Positions 59,860 to 64,000 of a stretch of 64,000 nucleotides of DNA are shown in pieces. The translations under genes and the position numbers were made by a program. The notes under the pieces are model-generated. The model was not told the DNA's origin, ran no database searches, and saw only the letters and a list, made by a program, of their open reading frames with translations. How positions within the stretch are numbered: position 1 is the first letter of the stretch; each line of letters begins with the position of its first letter. This DNA comes from Actinacidiphila sp. DG2A-62 (GTDB lineage: Bacteria; Actinomycetota; Actinomycetes; Streptomycetales; Streptomycetaceae). The stretch lies in assembly GCF_035825295.1 (NCBI RefSeq), contig NZ_JAYMGI010000002.1, positions 310,001 to 374,000 on the forward strand, read 5' to 3'.

Positions 59860-61287
59860 GTGCCCGACGAGAAGTCGCCGCCCGGCGAGCGGCCCGATCC
59901 CGCCGCCGGGCCGGCGGACGCCGACGCCCCCGCACCCCCGATCGCCGACGCCCCCGCACCCCCGATCGGCGGCACCTCCGCTCCCCCGCCCGGCGCCGGG
60001 CCGGCGGACGCCGCGTCCGCGCGCCGCGCGGTGGAGGCGGTCTGGCGGATCGAGTCCGCGCGGATCGTCGCCGCGCTGACCCGGTACACCGGTGATTTCG
60101 CCCTCGCCGAGGACGTCGCCCAGGAGGCGCTGGCCGAGGCGCTGGTCTCCTGGGCGCGCGACGGCGCGCCCAGGAACCCGGTGGGCTGGCTGCTGACCAC
60201 CGGGCGGCGCCGCGCGATCGACGCCTTCCGCCGCCGCGCCGCGCTCGACGAGCGCTACGCGGCGCTGGCCGGCGGCCTCGCCGAGGGCGAGGCGGTCGCG
60301 GGCGCGCCGCCGGTGCGCGACGGCGCGGAAGACGAGCTGCCGTGGGACCCCGACCGGGTGGACGACGACGTGCTGGCGCTGATGTTCATCGCCTGCCACC
60401 CGGTGCTGTCGCCGCGGGCGCGGGTGGCGCTGACGCTGCGCGCGGTGGCCGGCCTGAGCAGCGAGGAGATCGCCCGCGCGTTCCTGGTGCCGGTGCCGAC
60501 GGTGCGGGCGCGGATCACCCGGGCGAAGAAGACCATCGGCGCGGCGGGCGTGCCGTTCGAGCTGCCGCCGCCGCAGGGCCGGCGCGAGCGGCTGGGCGGC
60601 GTGCTGACCGTGCTGTACGTGATCTTCACCGAGGGGTCGACGGCGACCGGGGGCGACGACCTGCTGCGGCCGGACCTGGCGTACGAGGCGGTACGGCTGG
60701 CCCGCACGCTGGCCGCGCTGCTGCCGGACGAGCCGGAGGTGCACGGGCTGCTGGCGCTGTGCGAGCTGACCGCGGCGCGGTTCCCCGCCCGCACCGGACC
60801 GGACGGCGAGGCGGTGCTGCTGGAGGACCAGGACCGGCGGCGCTGGGACCGTTCCGCGGTCCGCCGGGGGCTGGCCGCGCTGGGCCGGGCCTCGGCGCTG
60901 GGGCGGGGCCTGGGTCAGTACGGGCTGCAGGCGGCGATCGCGGCGTGCCACGCGGCGGCGCCGTCGGTGCGGGAGACGGACTGGGAGCGGATCGTGCTGC
61001 TGTACGAGGCGCTCGGCCGGATCGCGCCGTCGCCTGTGGTGGAGCTGAACCGGGCGGTGGCGGTGGCCATGGCCCAGGGGCCGGAGCCGGCGCTCGCGCT
61101 GGTGGACGCGCTGGTCGCGGCGGACCGGCTGGCGGGCTCGCACCTGCTGCCGACGGTGCGGGGCGAGCTGCTCGCCCGGCTCGGCCGCACCCGGGAGGCG
61201 CGCGCCGAGCTGGAGCTGGCGGCGCGGCTGTGCCGCAACGAGCGCGAGCGGGCCGTGCTGCTGCGCAAGGCGGCGGCGCTGGCCTGA
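59860..61287 (+). CDS. ECF42-type RNA polymerase sigma factor with C-terminal TPR-like extension
   Basis: 475 residues. After a Pro/Ala-rich N-terminal tail (1-50) come region 2 (about 55-120: ESARIVAALTRYTGDFALAEDVAQEALAEAL, GWLLTTGRRRAIDAFRR) and region 4 (about 175-240: PRARVALTLRAVAGLSSEEIARAFLVPVPTVRARITRAKK), then a long helical TPR-like domain (YVIFTEGSTATGG, LGRIAPSPVVELNRAVAVAMAQGPEPAL) that defines ECF42 and takes the place of an anti-sigma factor. GTG start 7 bp after the DGPF gene; no anti-sigma gene is nearby. Regulates its own operon in studied relatives. Confidence 0.93.
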   Translation: MPDEKSPPGERPDPAAGPADADAPAPPIADAPAPPIGGTSAPPPGAGPADAASARRAVEAVWRIESARIVAALTRYTGDFALAEDVAQEALAEALVSWARDGAPRNPVGWLLTTGRRRAIDAFRRRAALDERYAALAGGLAEGEAVAGAPPVRDGAEDELPWDPDRVDDDVLALMFIACHPVLSPRARVALTLRAVAGLSSEEIARAFLVPVPTVRARITRAKKTIGAAGVPFELPPPQGRRERLGGVLTVLYVIFTEGSTATGGDDLLRPDLAYEAVRLARTLAALLPDEPEVHGLLALCELTAARFPARTGPDGEAVLLEDQDRRRWDRSAVRRGLAALGRASALGRGLGQYGLQAAIAACHAAAPSVRETDWERIVLLYEALGRIAPSPVVELNRAVAVAMAQGPEPALALVDALVAADRLAGSHLLPTVRGELLARLGRTREARAELELAARLCRNERERAVLLRKAAALA

Positions 61288-61315
61288 CGGCCGGCCCGCC
61301 GCCCCGCGCCGCACG

Positions 61316-63004
61316 TCAGGCCAGCGCCCACTGCTGGTTGGCGCCGCCGTTGCACGTCCACAGCTCCAGCGGCACACCGTTGACGTTGCCCGCCGGCTTG
61401 TCGCCGCCGGTGACGTCGAGGCACAGCCCGGACTGGACGCCGGTGACGGTGCCGTCGGGGTTGAGCCGCCACTGCTGGTTGGCGCCGCCGTTGCAGGTCC
61501 ACAGCTCGACCTTGGTGCCGGAGGCGGTCTGGTTGTCGTACGCGTCCAGGCACTGCGTCCCGCCGTACAGCCGCAGTTCGCCGGCCGAGGTGAGGGTCAC
61601 GGCCTGGTTGGCGCCGCCGTTGCAGTCCCAGATCTCTATGACGGTGCCGGGGTCGGTGGCGCCGCCGGCGGCGTCCAGGCAGCGCTGCGAGGAGGCGCCG
61701 AGCAGCGGGTGGGTGGTGCCGACGCTGGTGCCGCTGCCGGCCGAGACCCGGTACATCACGCTGCCGTGGCCGGGCACGGTGGCGGAGATGCTCCCGGAGG
61801 TGCTGGTCACCGCGTTCGACCAGAGGTTGGTCAGCTTGTACGACGAGGACGCCGGGAGTCCGGCCGCGGCCGCGGTGGTGCTGATGGTGGCGGCCGAGGA
61901 GTTCTCGTTGAACAGCACCACCGACACGTCGCCGTTCGACAGCGGCTTGGCCAGGACGTCGAGCCCGCCGGAGGAGGCGATCTGCCGGCCCTGCTTGCCC
62001 AGCGGGTCCTGGTCGACGGCGATCACCGCCCGGTTGCCGTAGAGCGAGAGCGTGGCGGGGGTGGCGGTGCGCAGGTCGGTACCGATGAGCAGGGGCGCGG
62101 CCATCTCGGCCCACAGGCTGAACTCGGAGCGGTCCTCGGTGAACGACATGCCGTTGCCGACCTCCAGCATGTCGGGGTCGTTCCAGGCGCCGGGGCCCGC
62201 GTACGGGGCGAGCTGCACGTTGCTGTGGTAGATGGACAGCATCGAGCCGAAGGACGCGTTGATGTCGCCGGTGGTGCGCCAGGAGTTGCCGATGGGGCCG
62301 GCCCACTCCCACGGGTTCTGCACCCCCCACTCGCACAGACTGAACAGGATCGGCCGGCCCGTCGCCGCCAACGCGTCACGCATCGCGGTGTACCGGTTCA
62401 CATAGTCCTGACGCGACCCGTCCGACTGGTTGTTGCAGTTGTCGTACTTCAGATAGTCCACCCCCCAGTCCGCGAACGACCGCGCATCGGTGGACTCGTG
62501 CCCCAGACTCCCCGGATACCCCGCACACGTCGCCGTGCCCGCGTCCTCGTAGATCCCCAGCTTCAACCCCCGGGCATGGACATAGTCCGCCGTCCCCTTG
62601 ATCCCGTCCGGGAACTTCACCGGATCGGGCACCAGACGACCCCCCGCATCCCGGCTGTGCGTCATCCAGCAGTCGTCGATGTTGACGTACGTGTACCCCG
62701 CCGCCTTCAACCCCGACGACACGAAGTAGTCCGCCGTCTGCTCGATCAACTGCTCATCGACATTGCAGCCGAACGCGTTCCAGTCGTTGAACCCCATCGG
62801 GGGCGTGAGAGCCAGCCCGTTGCCGAGCGCGGCGGCCTGGGGGGCCGGGCCGAAGACGAACAGGGCGGGCAGCAGCATCAGCAGGGATACGGCCGCGGTG
62901 GCGAGCCTGGCCGCCGGGCGCGGGAGGCGCGGCAGGCGCACGAGGCGCGGCGGATGTGGCACGCGCGGAAGGCGCGGGAAGTGCAGGAGGCGCGGGCGAC
63001 CCAT
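61316..63004 (-). CDS. Secreted GH27 alpha-galactosidase with ricin-type lectin domain
   Basis: 562 residues. A signal peptide with a long Arg/Pro/Leu n-region (cleavage near APQAAALG) precedes the GH27 domain (about 60-435): GFNDWNAFGC, nucleophile Asp in YLKYDNC, CEWGVQNPW, WRTTGDINASF with the acid/base Asp, WNDPDMLEVGNG. A ricin B domain (about 437-562) with three QW-type repeats (NGGANQAV, NGGANQQWRL, NGGANQQWAL) follows. It is a homologue of the GH27 protein at 16867-18381, which lacks the lectin domain. AGGAG lies 7 bases before the ATG. The codon use between about 62310 and 62790 differs sharply from the flanks. Confidence 0.92.
   Translation of the reverse strand: MGRPRLLHFPRLPRVPHPPRLVRLPRLPRPAARLATAAVSLLMLLPALFVFGPAPQAAALGNGLALTPPMGFNDWNAFGCNVDEQLIEQTADYFVSSGLKAAGYTYVNIDDCWMTHSRDAGGRLVPDPVKFPDGIKGTADYVHARGLKLGIYEDAGTATCAGYPGSLGHESTDARSFADWGVDYLKYDNCNNQSDGSRQDYVNRYTAMRDALAATGRPILFSLCEWGVQNPWEWAGPIGNSWRTTGDINASFGSMLSIYHSNVQLAPYAGPGAWNDPDMLEVGNGMSFTEDRSEFSLWAEMAAPLLIGTDLRTATPATLSLYGNRAVIAVDQDPLGKQGRQIASSGGLDVLAKPLSNGDVSVVLFNENSSAATISTTAAAAGLPASSSYKLTNLWSNAVTSTSGSISATVPGHGSVMYRVSAGSGTSVGTTHPLLGASSQRCLDAAGGATDPGTVIEIWDCNGGANQAVTLTSAGELRLYGGTQCLDAYDNQTASGTKVELWTCNGGANQQWRLNPDGTVTGVQSGLCLDVTGGDKPAGNVNGVPLELWTCNGGANQQWALA
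62310..62790 (-). other. Segment with discordant codon use inside the GH27 gene
   Basis: In the coding strand the flanking parts use mostly C-ending codons (GGC, GCC, CTC), while this stretch switches to G- and T-ending codons (GGG, GCG, TTG, TAT, GAT, CAT), for example from AATGTCGATGAGCAGTTGATC to the GTGGACTATCTGAAG catalytic strand. The reading frame and protein family continue unbroken. Boundaries are approximate. Best explained by homologous recombination with a foreign GH27 gene. Confidence 0.65.
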
Positions 63005-63140
63005 GGGTCATCTCCTGGGGGTGGGGGAAGCACTCGGAACCGATCACGTTCCACCAGCCGCACCCGGCCTCACTGTGTCAATGTGGGCGCACCTGTTGGA
63101 ACATGACCGGATCGCAGTGTCGGCTTTTGACGAGACCCCG

Positions 63141-63509
63141 TCAAGATGTCGCGCGCGACCGCAGCGCGTACCAGAGCAGGCCGGCCGCCGCGACGCCGCC
63201 CGCGGTGACCGCGAGGCGTGGGGCCCAGGGGCCGGGTTCGCCGCTGGTGCGCCGTGCGAGGACGGCGTCCTGGGACTGCCAGCTCAGCACCGAGCGGTCC
63301 GACTGCCCGGACAGGAACGATCCCAGGCTCTGGAACGAGCCCGCGGACAGCACCGACATCGCCGACCCGATCGACCCCACCGAGGCGAAGGACCCCACCG
63401 ACCCGAAGGACAGCACGGACCCGGCCGACCCGATCGACAGCACGGAGTCGGTGGACCACAGCGACAGCAGCGAGTTGCGTGAACCGATCGATGGCATGGC
63501 GCCCATCAT
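63141..63509 (-). CDS. Gly-Ser pentad repeat protein with C-terminal membrane helix
   Basis: 122 residues. Residues 5-75 consist of five-residue repeats of the form S-x-x-S-x-G-S (VLSIGSAGSVLSFGSVGS), which could form a small beta-solenoid. A basic stretch ARRTSGEPGP and a membrane segment LAVTAGGVAAAGLLWYAL follow. The start is one of two adjacent ATGs (63509/63506) or ATG 63497. Divergent from the MarR gene at 63603. Similar Gly-Ser-repeat small membrane proteins occur in streptomycetes but their role is unknown. Confidence 0.7.
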   Translation of the reverse strand: MMGAMPSIGSRNSLLSLWSTDSVLSIGSAGSVLSFGSVGSFASVGSIGSAMSVLSAGSFQSLGSFLSGQSDRSVLSWQSQDAVLARRTSGEPGPWAPRLAVTAGGVAAAGLLWYALRSRATS

Positions 63510-63573
63510 GCCCGACCGGTCCGCGCACCCGGGGTCCGACCCGGCCGGCCGGTCCCGGGGCATCGTGACAGAC

Positions 63574-63596
63574 CTTATATAAGCACTGTTACAGTG
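63574..63596. promoter_or_regulatory. Paired palindromes in front of the MarR gene
   Basis: CTTATATAAG (63574-63583, perfect 10-bp palindrome, includes a TATATA/TATAAG -10-like stretch) is directly followed by CACTGTTACAGTG (63584-63596, perfect 6-bp arms around one base). The second ends 6 bases before the MarR ATG. Autorepression by the MarR protein and control of the divergent Gly-Ser protein gene are likely. The MarR gene lacks a ribosome-binding site, so it may be nearly leaderless. Confidence 0.7.
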
Positions 63597-63602
63597 GTCG
63601 GC

Positions 63603-64000
63603 ATGAGCGATGCCGAGACATCCGGGGCGACATCCGGGGCGACATCCGGCGGGACGCCCGGCACACCGCCCGGCGCCGGACACGGCGCCACGCCCGAGCG
63701 GTCGGCCGACCCCACCGAGCAGAGCCTGTGGCGGCCCCTGCGGCTGCTCCAGGCGGCGATGGACGCGGAGATCGGGCGGCTCTACGCGGAGCAGCAGATC
63801 GAGGGGCTCAAGCCCAGCTATGTGATGGAGCTGCTGCGGCTGCACGCCCGGGGCCCGATGACGATCACCGAGCTGGCCGCGTCGGTGGAGCGTACGCACT
63901 CGGCGCTGAGCCAGAAGGTGGCCGCGATGCGCAGGGACGGATGGGTCACGACGGTCGCGGGCGACGACGCGCGGAGCAAGAAGGTGGCGCTCACCGACAA
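63603..64000 (+). CDS. MarR family transcriptional regulator (3' end outside window)
   Basis: At least 132 residues are visible. A Gly/Thr/Ala-rich N-terminal tail (GATSGATSGGTPG, about 35 residues) is followed by the MarR helices ending with the winged HTH: SYVMELLRLHARGPMTITELAASVERTHSALSQKVAAMRRDGWV and the wing DDARSKKVALTD at the window edge. The unusual wing (ARSKKV rather than DGRxxxV) fits a MarR subgroup. Palindromes immediately upstream suggest autoregulation. The target genes are not seen. Confidence 0.85.
   Translation, partial: MSDAETSGATSGATSGGTPGTPPGAGHGATPERSADPTEQSLWRPLRLLQAAMDAEIGRLYAEQQIEGLKPSYVMELLRLHARGPMTITELAASVERTHSALSQKVAAMRRDGWVTTVAGDDARSKKVALTD

Overview
The window is about 73% G+C actinobacterial chromosome. 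G/C-ending codons, frequent GTG and TTG starts, SpoIIE-type phosphatase and ROK regulators, an ECF42-type sigma factor, class F sortase and many Tat/Sec exported multimodular hydrolases point to a Streptomyces-like organism (Streptomycetaceae). No rRNA, tRNA, CRISPR array, phage gene or transposase was recognised. Genes run off both ends.

Layout. 1-8.8 kb: tail of a sortase-anchored (LAHTG) surface protein, an ABC exporter, phosphoglucomutase, two drug-exporter-type MFS genes, a MarR regulator and a DinB-fold protein. 9-21.7 kb: an extracellular polysaccharide-attack block with a GH18 chitinase, a giant GH87 alpha-1,3-glucanase, a FUSC membrane protein, a GH27 alpha-galactosidase, a GH16 beta-1,3-glucanase and two small SH3-like secreted proteins. 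Chitin, alpha-1,3-glucan, beta-1,3-glucan and galactose-decorated glycans are the components of fungal walls, so the block reads as a mycolytic or fungal-debris arsenal (inference). 21.6-32 kb: AraC regulator with a Cys-nucleophile hydrolase, an aldehyde dehydrogenase, a secreted GATase-like protein, a PAS-GAF-SpoIIE-kinase regulator, and a class F sortase with a likely partner. 32-37.4 kb: a frameshifted glutaminase-A-like protein and a GH127 beta-L-arabinofuranosidase, both ending in ricin-type repeats, behind a promoter overlapped by an AACGTT-centred palindrome.

38-43 kb: a secreted tripeptidyl-aminopeptidase-like hydrolase, a NYN-domain protein, a DUF5954 protein and a stranded CBM2 fragment. 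42-47.4 kb: a ROK repressor facing a four-gene sugar-catabolic operon (two Gfo/Idh/MocA oxidoreductases, two xylose-isomerase-like epimerases). 47.5-56.1 kb: MarR/MFS pair, zinc-ribbon protein, alcohol dehydrogenase, OmpR-type two-component system with a divergent exported protein, and a CAP-domain protein. 56.2-64 kb: membrane proteins, a Lys/Ala/Thr-rich single-pass protein, a DGPF/ECF42 pair, a second GH27 alpha-galactosidase with an abrupt internal change in codon use, a Gly-Ser repeat protein and the start of a MarR regulator.

Three genes (34.19, 45.07 and 58.38 kb) each appear to lack a single base in a G/C run. That may mean real gene decay or uncorrected sequencing error; raw reads would decide. 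LacI-family-style palindromes recur in front of the glycoside hydrolase genes, which suggests local carbohydrate-responsive control although no LacI gene lies inside the window.
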